From positions 1 through 64,000 of the forward strand of contig NZ_JOAK01000028.1 of assembly GCF_000720455.1 (NCBI RefSeq): a stretch of DNA of 64,000 bases. The letters are read 5' to 3'. Position numbers and translations under genes: made by a program. This DNA is from Streptomyces virginiae. Its GTDB lineage: Bacteria; Actinomycetota; Actinomycetes; Streptomycetales; Streptomycetaceae. Within the stretch, counting starts at the first letter, position 1, and each line of letters begins with the position of its first letter. The notes below the pieces were generated by a model. It saw nothing but the letters and a program-made list of their open reading frames with translations, searched no databases and was not told the origin of the DNA. Below are positions 1-8,567 of the stretch, piece after piece.

Positions 1-95
1 AAACGCCCGGTTACATTCCGAACCCGGAAGCTAAGCCTTTCAGCGCCGATGGTACTGCAGGGGGGACCCTGTGGGAGAGTAGGACGCCGCCGAAC
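1..95 (+). rRNA. rrf: 5S ribosomal RNA, 3' part (truncated by window edge)
   Basis: The first 95 bases match the 3' four-fifths of an actinobacterial 5S rRNA: the loop stretch CCGAACCCGGAAG, the GATGGTACTGCAGGGGG segment and the closing GCCGCCGAAC strand that pairs with the missing 5' end. The gene starts before the window. It is followed within 10 bases by a strong terminator, so this is the end of an rrn operon transcribed rightward. Confidence 0.93.
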
Positions 96-103
96 AATCT
101 TTC

Positions 104-153
104 AAAGGACCCTTGGTCCAGCGTTCAACGCTGGACCAAGGGTCCTTTTTTGT
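104..153 (+). terminator. rrn operon intrinsic terminator
   Basis: A perfect 20-bp stem (104-123 with 129-148) has a 5-base loop TTCAA and runs straight into a T tract (TTTTTTTGTTTTT to about 157). This is a textbook Rho-independent terminator for the rRNA operon and one of very few U-tract terminators in the window. Confidence 0.95.
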
Positions 154-237
154 TTTTCACCTCTTTACGCCGAAGCGCGGCCATGGGTTGGTTGCGCGAG
201 AATGACTAGCGGTACCCCGAAGACAGGAGTCACACCC

Positions 238-2484
238 ATGTCCAACTCTCCCGACGATCGTCCGGAGCGCGAGCCTCGGCGCAACGACGGCGGTGACAGG
301 GGCGGCTACCGCGGGGGCCGTGACGACCGTGGCGGCGACCGTCCCCCGTTCCGTCGCGACGACCGCGGCGGCAGGCCGGCCGGCGGCAGCGGTGGCGGTG
401 GCGGCGGCTACCGTCGCGACGACCGTGGCGGACGTCCCTCCGGCGGCGGTGGCGGCGGCTTCCGCCGTGACGACCGTGGTGGCGACCGTCCGTCCTACCC
501 GCGTCGTGACGACCGCGGTGGCGACCGTCCCTCCTTCCGTCGCGACGACCGTGGTGACCGTCCGTCCTACCCGCGTCGTGACGACCGGGGCGGCGACCGT
601 CCCAGCTTCCCGCGTCGTGACGACCGGGGCGGGGACCGTCCCTCGTACCCCCGTCGCGACGACGACCGTGGCGGATTCCGCGGTGGGCGTGACGACCGTG
701 GCGGCGACCGTCCCTCCTACCCCCGCCGTGACGACCGTGGCGACCGCGGTGACCGCGGTGACCGTCCCTCGTACCCGCGTCGTGACGACCTGGGCGACCG
801 TCCGTCCTACCCGCGTCGCGATGACGACCGTGGCGGGTTCCGCGGTGGGCGCGACGACCGTGGTGGCGACCGTCCGTCCTACCCGCGTCGTGACGACCGC
901 GGTGGCGACCGTCCCTCCTACCCGCGTCGCGACGACCGCGGTGACCGTCCGTCCTACCCGCGTCGTGACGACCGTGGCGGCGACCGTCCGTCGTACCCGC
1001 GTCGCGATGACGACCGTGGCGGGTTCCGCGGTGGGCGCGACGACCGTGGCGGGGACCGTCCGTCCTACCCGCGTCGCGACGACCGCGGTGGCGACCGTCC
1101 CTCCTTCCGCCGTGACGACCGCGGCGAGCGTCCCTCGTACCCGCGTCGTGACGACCGTGGCGGGGACCGTCCCTCGTACCCCCGTCGTGACGACCGGGGC
1201 GACCGTCCGTCGTACCCGCGTCGCGATGACGACCGTGGCGGGTTCCGCGGTGGGCGTGACGACCGTGGTGGCGACCGTCCCTCCTACCCGCGCCGTGACG
1301 ACCGCGGTGACCGCGGGGACCGTCCCTCGTACCCGCGTCGCGACGACGACCGTGGCGGGTACCGGGGTGGCCGTGACGACCGTGGTGGCGACCGTCCGTC
1401 CTACCCGCGCCGTGACGACCGCGGTGACCGCGGCGACCGCCCCTCGTACCCCCGTCGTGACGACCGTGGCGGCGACCGCGGTGGCGACCGCGGCGGCTTC
1501 CGTGGCGGCCGCGACGACCGCGGTGGCTACCGGGGTCGTGACGACCGTGGCGGTGACCGCGGGTACCGCTCGGACCGCGACCGCGACCCGGTCAAGCGCC
1601 TCCCGATCGACGAGGACGTCACCGGCCTCGAGATCGACGCCGACGTGCGTCAGGAGCTGCTGAGCCTGCCCAAGGGTCTGGCCGAAGAGGTCTCCAAGAA
1701 CCTGGTCATGGTCGCCCGGCTGATCGACGACGAGCCCGAGCAGGCGTACGCGTACTCGCGCATCGCCCTGCGCCTGGCCTCCCGCGTCGCCGCCGTCCGC
1801 GAGGCCGCCGGCTTCGCCGCGTACGCCACGCAGAAGTACAGCGAGGCCCTCGCCGAGTTCCGTGCCGCCAAGCGCATGACCGGATCCGTTGAGCTGTGGC
1901 CCGTCATGGCCGACTGCGAGCGCGGCCTCGGCCGCCCCGAGCGTGCGCTGGCCATGGCCGGTGAGCCCGAGGTGCAGAAGCTCGACAAGGCCGGCCAGGT
2001 CGAGATGCGACTGGTCGCGGCCGGTGCCCGGCGGGACCAGGGGCAGCTCGAAGCCGCCATCGTGACCCTGCAGAGCCCCGAGCTGGCCTCCAACGCCGTC
2101 CAGCCGTGGACCGCGCGCCTGCGGTACGCCTACGCCGACGCCCTGCTGGCGGCCGGTCGTGAGGACGAGGCCCGCGAGTGGTTCGGCAAGGCCCTCGAAG
2201 CGGACAAGGACGGGGCCACCGACGCCTCCGACCGTCTCGCCGAGCTCGACGGCGTCGAGTTCGTCGACGCCGCGATCGACCCGGCCGACGACGAGGACCG
2301 GGACGGGACCGAGGACCTCGTCGACGAGGACGACGAGGACGACGACGAGGACGACGACGCGGCGGAGATCGCCGCGGCCGAGCGCGCCACCGACGTCACC
2401 GAGTACTACGACGAGGACGACGAGGAGTACGAGCCGCTGGAGCAGTCCGCGGCCGACGCCGAGGTCCGGGGCGACAAGGCCTGA
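238..2484 (+). CDS. RGG/RG-repeat protein with C-terminal TPR-like domain
   Basis: The 748-aa protein has three parts. Residues ~15-450 are a low-complexity tract of tandem modules such as DDRGGDRPSYPRR, dominated by Arg, Asp, Gly, Pro and Tyr. Residues ~460-680 are an Ala-rich helical region with paired helices typical of tetratricopeptide repeats. The last ~65 residues are a strongly acidic Asp/Glu tail. The start ATG at 238 has AGGAG at 225-229; an upstream in-frame extension reaches into the rRNA terminator and is rejected. No catalytic motif is visible. RGG tracts with aromatic residues usually bind RNA and can drive condensate formation (family knowledge); a role on RNA or ribosomes is inference. 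The gene stands alone, between the rrn terminator and its own terminator. Confidence 0.85.
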   Translation: MSNSPDDRPEREPRRNDGGDRGGYRGGRDDRGGDRPPFRRDDRGGRPAGGSGGGGGGYRRDDRGGRPSGGGGGGFRRDDRGGDRPSYPRRDDRGGDRPSFRRDDRGDRPSYPRRDDRGGDRPSFPRRDDRGGDRPSYPRRDDDRGGFRGGRDDRGGDRPSYPRRDDRGDRGDRGDRPSYPRRDDLGDRPSYPRRDDDRGGFRGGRDDRGGDRPSYPRRDDRGGDRPSYPRRDDRGDRPSYPRRDDRGGDRPSYPRRDDDRGGFRGGRDDRGGDRPSYPRRDDRGGDRPSFRRDDRGERPSYPRRDDRGGDRPSYPRRDDRGDRPSYPRRDDDRGGFRGGRDDRGGDRPSYPRRDDRGDRGDRPSYPRRDDDRGGYRGGRDDRGGDRPSYPRRDDRGDRGDRPSYPRRDDRGGDRGGDRGGFRGGRDDRGGYRGRDDRGGDRGYRSDRDRDPVKRLPIDEDVTGLEIDADVRQELLSLPKGLAEEVSKNLVMVARLIDDEPEQAYAYSRIALRLASRVAAVREAAGFAAYATQKYSEALAEFRAAKRMTGSVELWPVMADCERGLGRPERALAMAGEPEVQKLDKAGQVEMRLVAAGARRDQGQLEAAIVTLQSPELASNAVQPWTARLRYAYADALLAAGREDEAREWFGKALEADKDGATDASDRLAELDGVEFVDAAIDPADDEDRDGTEDLVDEDDEDDDEDDDAAEIAAAERATDVTEYYDEDDEEYEPLEQSAADAEVRGDKA
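295..1590 (+). repeat. In-gene minisatellite encoding the Arg-Gly-Asp-rich tract
   Basis: Imperfect tandem units, built around the codons for RDDRGGDRPSYPR and spaced about 33-48 bases apart, fill the 5' half of the gene at 238-2484. Unit length varies in multiples of three, so copy-number changes keep the reading frame. Long open frames on the opposite strand here are by-products of the repeat composition. Confidence 0.85.
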
Positions 2485-2500
2485 GCCACGTTGAGGTAGA

Positions 2501-2540
2501 GGAGAAGGGCGGTACCCCGAACGGGGTACCGCCCTTCTTC
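2501..2540 (+). terminator. Hairpin terminator after the RGG/TPR gene
   Basis: The arms 2504-2518 and 2523-2537 form a perfect 15-bp stem with loop GAAC, extendable by about three weaker pairs, followed by TTCGTG. It lies between convergent genes (stops at 2484 and 2585) and can serve both strands. Confidence 0.8.
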
Positions 2541-2584
2541 GTGTCCGGGAGGTCGTGCCCGGGAGGTGTGGGCCGGGAAACGCC

Positions 2585-3856
2585 CTAGCCCAGTCCGCGC
2601 AGGACCAGGCCGGTGGCCGGCTTCGGCCCGAAGGACGTGGACTTGCGGGGCATGGTGACCCCCTGGCGGGCGAGGTCGCGCACGACCTCCTCGCGTACGG
2701 GGTGCAGCAGGACGGCGGTGCCCCCGTGGCGTTCGGCCATGGCCACCGTGGACGCGGCGTCGTGGATGTACGTGATCTGGTCGGGGGCGTCCGGGACGTG
2801 CCAGAGGGAGTCGAGCAGCGTCGCGTGCAGCACGGTGGCGTCCAGCCGGCGCCAGGCCTCGGGGCGGTCGTGGCGGACCGTACGGTCCAGGAGGGCCAGG
2901 TCGGGATCGGTGACCAGGTGGAAGGTGCCGTCACCGGCGAGGAGGAAGGCGTTGCCGCGTTCCGCCGCGTCCGAGAGGGCGTCCAGGGCCAGCGGGAGGG
3001 GCCCCTCGACGGGGCGGACCCGGAAGTGACCGGCGACGGCGGCCAGCGCGTCGGCGACCGGGAGGCGGCGCAGCATCCGGTGGATGGCGCGGACCTGGAG
3101 CGGGTAGCGGACGGTGTCCACGAGCAGCACCAGGCCGAAGTCCCACGCGGTGGGGGAGCCGTGCTCCTCCTGGAGGCGCAGGTACGTCGCCCAGCGGTGG
3201 TGGCCGTCGGCGATGAGGGCCTGGCGGTGGCTGAGATCCGCCGTGACGGCGGCGAGTTCGGCCGGGTCGGTGATGGCCCAGAGCCGGTGCTGGAAGCCGT
3301 CCTCGGTGGTGGTCGACAGCAGGGGGGCGCGCTGGGCGGTCCGTTCGACGACCGCCGCAGCACCCGCGGCGGGGTCGTCACCGCGGTAGGTGAGGAGGAG
3401 GGGTTCGAGGTTGGCGGAGGTGGCCCGCATCAGGCCCGCACGGTCGGTCACCACGTCCGGCATGACGTCCTCGTGGGGGAGGACGATGCCCGCGTCGGCG
3501 GCGGACAGGGCCAGGGCGCCGATGACGCCGCGCTGGAGCAGGCCCGCCCTGCGCTGCTCGTACACGTACAGCGCGGGCTCCGGGTCGGCGGACAGGATGC
3601 CCGCGGCGAGCCAGTCCCGCAGGGTGCGCGCGGCCTGCTCGTTGCGCGCGGCCGGGGTGCCGGCCTGGGGCAGGATCAGGCGGACGATGTTGTGCGGATC
3701 GGCGGATTCGAGGTGGTCGACTCCGTCGGGGCGCACGACCACGTCGTACGGCGGCGAGGTGACGGCGGCCAGGCTGCCGACACGCTCGGGGACGTAGCGC
3801 AGGCCATGGAACGGGATCAGGCGCAGTCCGTGCTCCGCGGTGCCAGAAATGGTCAT
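2585..3856 (-). CDS. DUF1015 family protein
   Basis: A 423-aa protein starting MTISGTAEHG and matching the DUF1015 family in length and pattern: an N-terminal PFHGLRYVPERVG stretch, SPPYDVV, the PHNIVRLILP motif and a central ADGHHRW box. The family is widespread in bacteria and archaea; biochemical function is not established. There is no Shine-Dalgarno sequence: a TACCAT hexamer (3863-3868 on the minus strand) lies six bases before the ATG, which suggests a leaderless mRNA. It is divergent from the HAD phosphatase gene at 3944 with an 87-base shared promoter region. Confidence 0.88.
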   Translation of the reverse strand: MTISGTAEHGLRLIPFHGLRYVPERVGSLAAVTSPPYDVVVRPDGVDHLESADPHNIVRLILPQAGTPAARNEQAARTLRDWLAAGILSADPEPALYVYEQRRAGLLQRGVIGALALSAADAGIVLPHEDVMPDVVTDRAGLMRATSANLEPLLLTYRGDDPAAGAAAVVERTAQRAPLLSTTTEDGFQHRLWAITDPAELAAVTADLSHRQALIADGHHRWATYLRLQEEHGSPTAWDFGLVLLVDTVRYPLQVRAIHRMLRRLPVADALAAVAGHFRVRPVEGPLPLALDALSDAAERGNAFLLAGDGTFHLVTDPDLALLDRTVRHDRPEAWRRLDATVLHATLLDSLWHVPDAPDQITYIHDAASTVAMAERHGGTAVLLHPVREEVVRDLARQGVTMPRKSTSFGPKPATGLVLRGLG

Positions 3857-3943
3857 TGGTGCATGGTAAGTCGCGTCTCGCCATGCGGGATGATCGGGGC
3901 AGTAGGGAATCGGACAAGATCGATCACAGAGGGAGCGGCCACG

Positions 3944-5038
3944 ATGACCCGGCAGATCAGGACCAGTCCCGCGGCGTGTGACCAGAGTCTGCACCAGGCG
4001 TACGACACCGCTCTCCTGGACCTGGACGGTGTGGTGTACGCGGGCGGGCGGGCCATCGGCCACGCCGTGGAGTCCCTCGCGGCGGCCCGCGCCGACGGCA
4101 TGCACCTCGCGTACGTCACGAACAACGCGCTGCGGACCCCCGAGTCCGTCGCCGAGCACCTGGGTGAGCTGGGCATCCCGACGGCGGCGGCGGAGGTGAT
4201 CACCTCGGCGCAGGCGGTGGCCCGCCTGATCGCGGAGCAGGTGGAGCCGGGGTCGAAGGTGCTGGTGATCGGCGGGGAGGGGCTGCGGGTCGCGCTGCGC
4301 GAACGCGGGCTCGTGCCGGTCGAGTCCGCCGACGAGGAGGGCCTCGCGGCGGTCGTGCAGGGCTACGGCGGGCCGGACCTGGCGTGGGGCCGGTTCGCGG
4401 AGGCCGCGTACGCGATCAACCGGGGCGTGCCGTGGTACGCGTCGAACACCGACCTGACGATCCCCGGGGCGCGGGGCATCGCGCCGGGCAACGGGGCCGC
4501 GGTGGAGGTCGTACGGATCGCCACGGGCGCGGACCCGCAGGTGGCGGGCAAGCCGCTGCCCCCGATGCACCGGGAGACGGTGCTGCGGACCGGGGCGAAG
4601 CGGCCGCTGGTCGTCGGGGACCGGCTGGACACCGACATCGAGGGCGCCTTCAACGGGGAGGTGGACTCGCTGCTGGTGCTCACGGGGGTGACCGACGCGG
4701 AGCAGCTGCTGCGCGCGGAGCCCCGGCACCGGCCGACCTACGTGGACCGGGACCTGCGCGGGCTGCTGTCCGGGCAGCCGGAGGTGGTGCCGGCCGCGGA
4801 GGGGTTCCGCTGCGGCGGGTGGACGGCGGTCGCGCTGAACAACGGCGAGCTCGAACTGCGCGAGGACGACGAGGATGACCAGGCCGACGGGGGTGACGAG
4901 GCCGCCGACAGCGGGAGCGGCGCGGACCGGGATCCGCTGGACGGCCTGCGGGCGCTGTGTGCGGCGGCCTGGACGTCCGCGGGGGAGGACGTGTGCACGC
5001 TGGACGCGGCGAAGGCGCTGGCCAGGCTGGGTCTTTAG
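3944..5038 (+). CDS. HAD-superfamily class IIA phosphatase (NagD/phosphoglycolate phosphatase-like)
   Basis: A 364-aa hydrolase. Motif I is LLDLDGVVY (nucleophile and acid/base Asp near residues 26 and 28), motif II Thr/Asn lies in AYVTNNALRTPE, and the C-terminal VVGDRLDTDIEGA box carries the Mg-binding Asp residues. The C2-type cap between motifs II and III fits the IIA class (NagD, PNPase, phosphoglycolate phosphatases); the substrate cannot be read from sequence. A C-terminal extension of ~80 residues is acidic and not part of the usual fold. GAGGGAG precedes the ATG at 3944. The gene ends 26 bases before an iron box. Confidence 0.88.
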   Translation: MTRQIRTSPAACDQSLHQAYDTALLDLDGVVYAGGRAIGHAVESLAAARADGMHLAYVTNNALRTPESVAEHLGELGIPTAAAEVITSAQAVARLIAEQVEPGSKVLVIGGEGLRVALRERGLVPVESADEEGLAAVVQGYGGPDLAWGRFAEAAYAINRGVPWYASNTDLTIPGARGIAPGNGAAVEVVRIATGADPQVAGKPLPPMHRETVLRTGAKRPLVVGDRLDTDIEGAFNGEVDSLLVLTGVTDAEQLLRAEPRHRPTYVDRDLRGLLSGQPEVVPAAEGFRCGGWTAVALNNGELELREDDEDDQADGGDEAADSGSGADRDPLDGLRALCAAAWTSAGEDVCTLDAAKALARLGL

Positions 5039-5064
5039 GCAAGCCCCGGGGGTCCGTTCGGGGC

Positions 5065-5083
5065 GGAGGCTAGGCTAACCTAA
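5065..5083 (-). promoter_or_regulatory. Putative DmdR-type iron box
   Basis: Read on the minus strand, TTAGGTTAGCCTAGCCTCC matches 14 of 19 positions of the actinobacterial iron-box consensus TTAGGTTAGGCTCACCTAA. It ends six bases before the start of the first siderophore permease gene, so an iron-loaded DmdR/IdeR repressor bound here would block both promoter and start codon. Confidence 0.75.
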
Positions 5084-5088
5084 CCTGC

Positions 5089-6147
5089 GTGTTGGTTGAG
5101 AGTCCCCCTGAATCCGGACCGAGCGCGGCGCCCCCGCCCGACGCCGTCGCCCGCCCACGCCATGCCGCGCGTGCCGCCGGCCTCGCCGGCGCCCTCGTGG
5201 TGCTCGCCCTGATCGCGGTGGTGAGCATCGCCGTGGGCGCCAAGCAGATGCCCCTGGAGGAGGTCTGGCACGGTCTCTTCCACTACTCGGGGACCACCTC
5301 GGACGTGGTCGTGCGGGACCTGCGGGTCCCGCGCACCCTCCTCGGGCTGATGGTCGGGCTCGGACTGGGCCTGTCCGGGGCGGTGATGCAGGCGCTGTCC
5401 CGCAACCCGCTGGCCGAGCCCGGCATCCTCGGCGTCAACGCGGGCGCCGCGGCGGCCGTGGTCTCCGCGATCAGCTTCTTCGGCGCGAACTCGCTGAGCG
5501 AGTTCGTGTGGTGGGCCTTCCTCGGCGCCGCCGTCGTCTCGGTCGTCGTGTACGTGCTCGGCGGCAGCCGCAGCGCCACCCCGGTACGCCTCGCGCTCGC
5601 CGGTACGGCGGCCAGCGCGGCCCTCGTCGGCTACATCAACGCCGTGCAGCTGATGGACAGCAAGGCGCTGGACAAGCTGCGCTTCTGGACGGTGGGCTCG
5701 CTGGCCTCGGCCAACATGGACACCGTCCGGCAGGTCGCCCCGTTCCTCCTGGTCGGCGCGGTGCTCGCGCTGACGCTCGGCCGGCCGCTCAACGCGATGG
5801 CCATGGGCGACGACACGGCCCGGGCACTGGGGGCGAACCTGACGCGGACGCGGGTCGGCGCGATGCTCGCCATCACCCTGCTCTGCGGTGCGGCGACCGC
5901 CGCCTGCGGGCCCATCGTCTTCATCGGCCTGATGATCCCCCACCTCGTGCGCGTGTTCACGGGACCGGACATGCGCTGGGTGCTCGCGTACTCGGCCGTC
6001 CTGTCGCCCGTCCTGCTGCTCGGCGCGGACGTCGTCGGCCGGGTCGTCACCCGGCCCGCCGAGCTGCAGGTCGGCATCGTCACCGCCCTCATCGGCGGGC
6101 CCGTCTTCATCTACCTCGTCCGGCGCAAGAGGATGGCCCAGCTGTGA
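5089..6147 (+). CDS. Iron-siderophore ABC transporter permease (FecCD family)
   Basis: A 352-aa integral membrane protein with about nine hydrophobic segments and the FecCD signatures VPRTLLGLMVG, LSRNPLAEPGILGVNAG and GPIVFIGLMIPHLVR. It forms half of the membrane channel of a BtuC-type siderophore importer. The GTG start follows the iron box almost directly and has no Shine-Dalgarno sequence, so the mRNA may be leaderless. It overlaps the next permease gene by GTGA at 6144. Iron-repressed expression is inferred from the box. Confidence 0.93.
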   Translation: MLVESPPESGPSAAPPPDAVARPRHAARAAGLAGALVVLALIAVVSIAVGAKQMPLEEVWHGLFHYSGTTSDVVVRDLRVPRTLLGLMVGLGLGLSGAVMQALSRNPLAEPGILGVNAGAAAAVVSAISFFGANSLSEFVWWAFLGAAVVSVVVYVLGGSRSATPVRLALAGTAASAALVGYINAVQLMDSKALDKLRFWTVGSLASANMDTVRQVAPFLLVGAVLALTLGRPLNAMAMGDDTARALGANLTRTRVGAMLAITLLCGAATAACGPIVFIGLMIPHLVRVFTGPDMRWVLAYSAVLSPVLLLGADVVGRVVTRPAELQVGIVTALIGGPVFIYLVRRKRMAQL

Positions 6148-7190
6148 CCGTGACCGCCAAAGCCCGTCCCGTGCGGCTCCCGGGCGGGATGTCGCTGCGG
6201 ATCGAGCGGCGCGCCCTGGCCGTCGGCGTCCTGCTCGTCCTCGCCGCGTTCGTCATGGCCGTCCTGCTCATCGGCACCGGCGACTTCGACATCGCGCCGT
6301 GGGACGTCGTACAGACCCTGCTCGGCAACGGCACCCCCGCCAACGACTTCATCGTCAACGACCTGCGGCTGCCCCGGGTGCTGGTCGCCCTGCTGGTCGG
6401 CGCGGCCCTCGGGATGGCGGGGGCCGTCTTCCAGTCGGTGACCCGCAACCCGCTCGGCTCGCCCGACCTGCTCGGCTTCTCCTACGGGTCCGCGGTCGGC
6501 GCCCTCGTCGTCATCATCCTGCTGAACGGCTCGGCGACCGAGGTCGCCGTCGGCGCGCTGCTCGGAGGCCTGCTGGCCGGCGCCGCCGTCTACCTGCTGG
6601 CGTACAAGCGGGGCATCCACGGCTACCGGCTGGTGCTGGTGGGCATCGGCGCCTCCGCGATGCTGGTGGCCGTCATCCAGTACCTGATCACCAAGGCCCA
6701 GCTGGTGGAGGCCTCACGCGCGATGGTCTGGCTGACCGGTTCGCTGGCCGGCCGGGACTGGGCGCAGGTGTGGCCGCTGATGGTGACCTGTGCGGTGCTG
6801 TTCCCGCTGGTGCTGGGGCAGAGCCGGGCCCTGCGGATGATCGAGATGGGCGACGACGCCGCGTACGCGGTGGGGGTACGGGTGGAACGCACCCGGCTGC
6901 TGCTGATGCTGGCCGCCATCCTGCTCACGACGGCGGCAAGCGCCGCGGCGGGGCCGATCAGCTTCGTCGCGCTGGCCGCGCCGCAGTTGGCGCGGCGGCT
7001 CACCCGCTCGCCCGGCGCCAACCTGCTGACCGGCGCCCTGATGGGCTCGGTGGTGCTGCTGCTGTCGGACTGGGCCTCGCAGCGGGCCTTCGGCGCGGAC
7101 CAGCTGCCGGTGGGCGTGGTGACCGGGCTGGTCGGCGGTGTCTATCTGCTCTGGCTGCTCGTCACCGAGCGCAAGGCAGGACGTATATGA
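6144..7190 (+). CDS. Iron-siderophore ABC transporter permease, second subunit (FecCD family)
   Basis: A 348-aa partner permease with the same family signatures: LRLPRVLVALLVGA, RNPLGSPDLLGF and GPISFVALAAPQLARRL, with about nine membrane segments. The GTG start at 6144 overlaps the stop of the upstream permease by four bases, and its own TGA overlaps the ATG of the ATPase gene. The gene pair encodes a heterodimeric channel, as in FepD/FepG systems. No periplasmic (lipoprotein) binding protein is encoded nearby, so the importer must use one from elsewhere. Confidence 0.93.
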   Translation: MTVTAKARPVRLPGGMSLRIERRALAVGVLLVLAAFVMAVLLIGTGDFDIAPWDVVQTLLGNGTPANDFIVNDLRLPRVLVALLVGAALGMAGAVFQSVTRNPLGSPDLLGFSYGSAVGALVVIILLNGSATEVAVGALLGGLLAGAAVYLLAYKRGIHGYRLVLVGIGASAMLVAVIQYLITKAQLVEASRAMVWLTGSLAGRDWAQVWPLMVTCAVLFPLVLGQSRALRMIEMGDDAAYAVGVRVERTRLLLMLAAILLTTAASAAAGPISFVALAAPQLARRLTRSPGANLLTGALMGSVVLLLSDWASQRAFGADQLPVGVVTGLVGGVYLLWLLVTERKAGRI

Positions 7191-8029
7191 ACCTCAGGAG
7201 TGCGCAAGTGCAGCGGTTGACCGCGGAGAACGTGACCCTCGGCTACGACCAGCGGGTCATCGCCGAGAACCTGTCGGTGGAGATCCCCGACAACTCCTTC
7301 ACGGTGATCGTCGGCCCCAACGCCTGCGGCAAGTCCACGCTGCTGCGGGCCCTGTCGCGGATGCTGAAGCCGTCCGAGGGCCGGGTGCTGCTGGACGGAC
7401 AGGCCATCGGGTCCATGCCCGCGAAGAAGGTCGCCAAGACCCTGGGCCTGCTCCCGCAGTCCTCGATCGCGCCCGACGGCATCACGGTGGCCGACCTCGT
7501 CTCGCGCGGCCGGTACCCGCACCAGGGGCTGCTGCGGCAGTGGTCGCCCGAGGACGAGCGAATCGTCACCGAGTCGATGGCCTCGACCGGGGTCGCCGAG
7601 CTCGCCGACCGGGCCGTGGACGAGCTGTCGGGCGGGCAGCGCCAGCGCGTGTGGATCGCGATGGCCCTCGCCCAGCAGACCCCGCTGCTGCTGCTCGACG
7701 AGCCGACGACGTACCTGGACATCCAGCACCAGATCGACGTGCTGGACCTGTGCGCCGAACTGCACGAGACGCAGGGGCGCACCCTCGTCGCCGTGCTGCA
7801 CGACCTCAACCACGCGGCCCGCTACGCCACGCACCTGATCGCGATGCGGGGCGGGAAGGTCATCGCCGAGGGGCCGCCGCAGGAGGTGGTCACCGCGGAG
7901 CTCGTGGAGAAGGTGTTCGGGCTGCGCTGCCAGGTCATCGACGACCCGGAGACGGGGACGCCGCTGGTGATCCCGGCGGCACGGCGCTCGCGCATCCAGG
8001 TCCGGGCGGCCGAGCCCGCCCAGCCCTAG
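7187..8029 (+). CDS. Iron-siderophore ABC transporter ATP-binding protein (FepC-like)
   Basis: A 280-aa ATPase with Walker A GPNACGKST, Q-loop LLPQSS, signature LSGGQRQRV, Walker B LLLLDEP and the switch His in VLHDLNHAARYA. It energises the FecCD permeases encoded just upstream. ATG at 7187 overlaps the previous stop (ATGA). A second candidate start, GTG at 7208, has a better Shine-Dalgarno (AGGAG at 7196-7200) and gives MQRLTAENVTLGYD, a more usual N-terminus; both are possible. Confidence 0.92.
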   Translation: MNLRSAQVQRLTAENVTLGYDQRVIAENLSVEIPDNSFTVIVGPNACGKSTLLRALSRMLKPSEGRVLLDGQAIGSMPAKKVAKTLGLLPQSSIAPDGITVADLVSRGRYPHQGLLRQWSPEDERIVTESMASTGVAELADRAVDELSGGQRQRVWIAMALAQQTPLLLLDEPTTYLDIQHQIDVLDLCAELHETQGRTLVAVLHDLNHAARYATHLIAMRGGKVIAEGPPQEVVTAELVEKVFGLRCQVIDDPETGTPLVIPAARRSRIQVRAAEPAQP

Positions 8030-8032
8030 GTC

Positions 8033-8140
8033 GTGTCCGCAAGGTCCCGCCTGCGCGCCCGCCCTCCGGGCGGCCGGCGCTACTGTGCGGACACTCCCTA
8101 GGGGCTGTCTTGCCGGACCCCGCCCGCCGGGCAGGCGGGG
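8033..8140 (+). terminator. Terminator region between the siderophore operon and the SCP2 gene
   Basis: Two inverted repeats follow the ATPase stop. GTGTCCGCA (8033-8041) pairs with TGCGGACAC (8086-8094), enclosing a smaller CG-rich hairpin. CCCCGCC (8118-8124) then pairs with GGCGGGG (8134-8140). There is no U tract. The position between convergent genes suits bidirectional termination. Confidence 0.55.
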
Positions 8141-8154
8141 CTTGGCGGACCCCG

Positions 8155-8502
8155 CTAGAGCAGGCTCTTCAGCCGCAGCAGGTCGCGGAAGCCGGCCTCC
8201 AGCCTGACCCGGCCGGAGGCCCAGGCCTTCGCGAACTTCAGCTCGCCCGCGACCAGCGCGACCAGGTCGTCGCCGGTCATCGCGAGGCGGATCTCGGCCT
8301 TCTGGGCCGGCGGGCCCGCAGTGACCGCGTCCACCCGGATCCGGCCTGCGTGGAGGCGGCCCGTGAACGTCTGGTCCAGGTCGGTGATGTGGCAGCTGAG
8401 GGAGCGGTCGAACGCGGCCGCGCCGCGCACGTCGGCCTCGGCCCGCGCGAGGTTGCCGGAGAGTTCGTCGAGTGCGTCACGGCACTCCTGGATCGTAGCC
8501 AT
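8155..8502 (-). CDS. Small SCP2 sterol-transfer-like domain protein
   Basis: A 115-aa protein starting MATIQECRDALDELSGNLA. The second half (residues ~50-115) has the pattern of an SCP-2/SCPx sterol-carrier-like fold: a strand pair, then MTGDDLVALVAGELKFAKAW and GRVRLEAGFRDLLRLKSLL, where the conserved phrase is a low-affinity lipid-pocket motif with 'GRVRLEG'-like ending. Lipid binding is family knowledge; the ligand is unknown. The ATG at 8502 is preceded by an in-frame GTG nine bases upstream. It is divergent from the gene at 8568. Confidence 0.75.
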   Translation of the reverse strand: MATIQECRDALDELSGNLARAEADVRGAAAFDRSLSCHITDLDQTFTGRLHAGRIRVDAVTAGPPAQKAEIRLAMTGDDLVALVAGELKFAKAWASGRVRLEAGFRDLLRLKSLL

Positions 8503-8567
8503 CGTGATCACGACCGTACCGCAGAGCCGCGCGTGGCCGCGGGGGCGCTTCGCGGTAGCGTCGTGGC

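Noticed and set aside
49..237. N-terminal extension of the RGG/TPR protein into the rRNA terminator
   Set aside because: It would begin inside the 5S gene and read through the terminator; ATG 238 has its own AGGAG.
157..3381. Minus-strand open frame of 1074 codons over the RGG gene
   Set aside because: It is the complement of a G/C-rich repeat; it encodes Val/Thr/Ala-rich low-complexity sequence and crosses two real genes in other frames.
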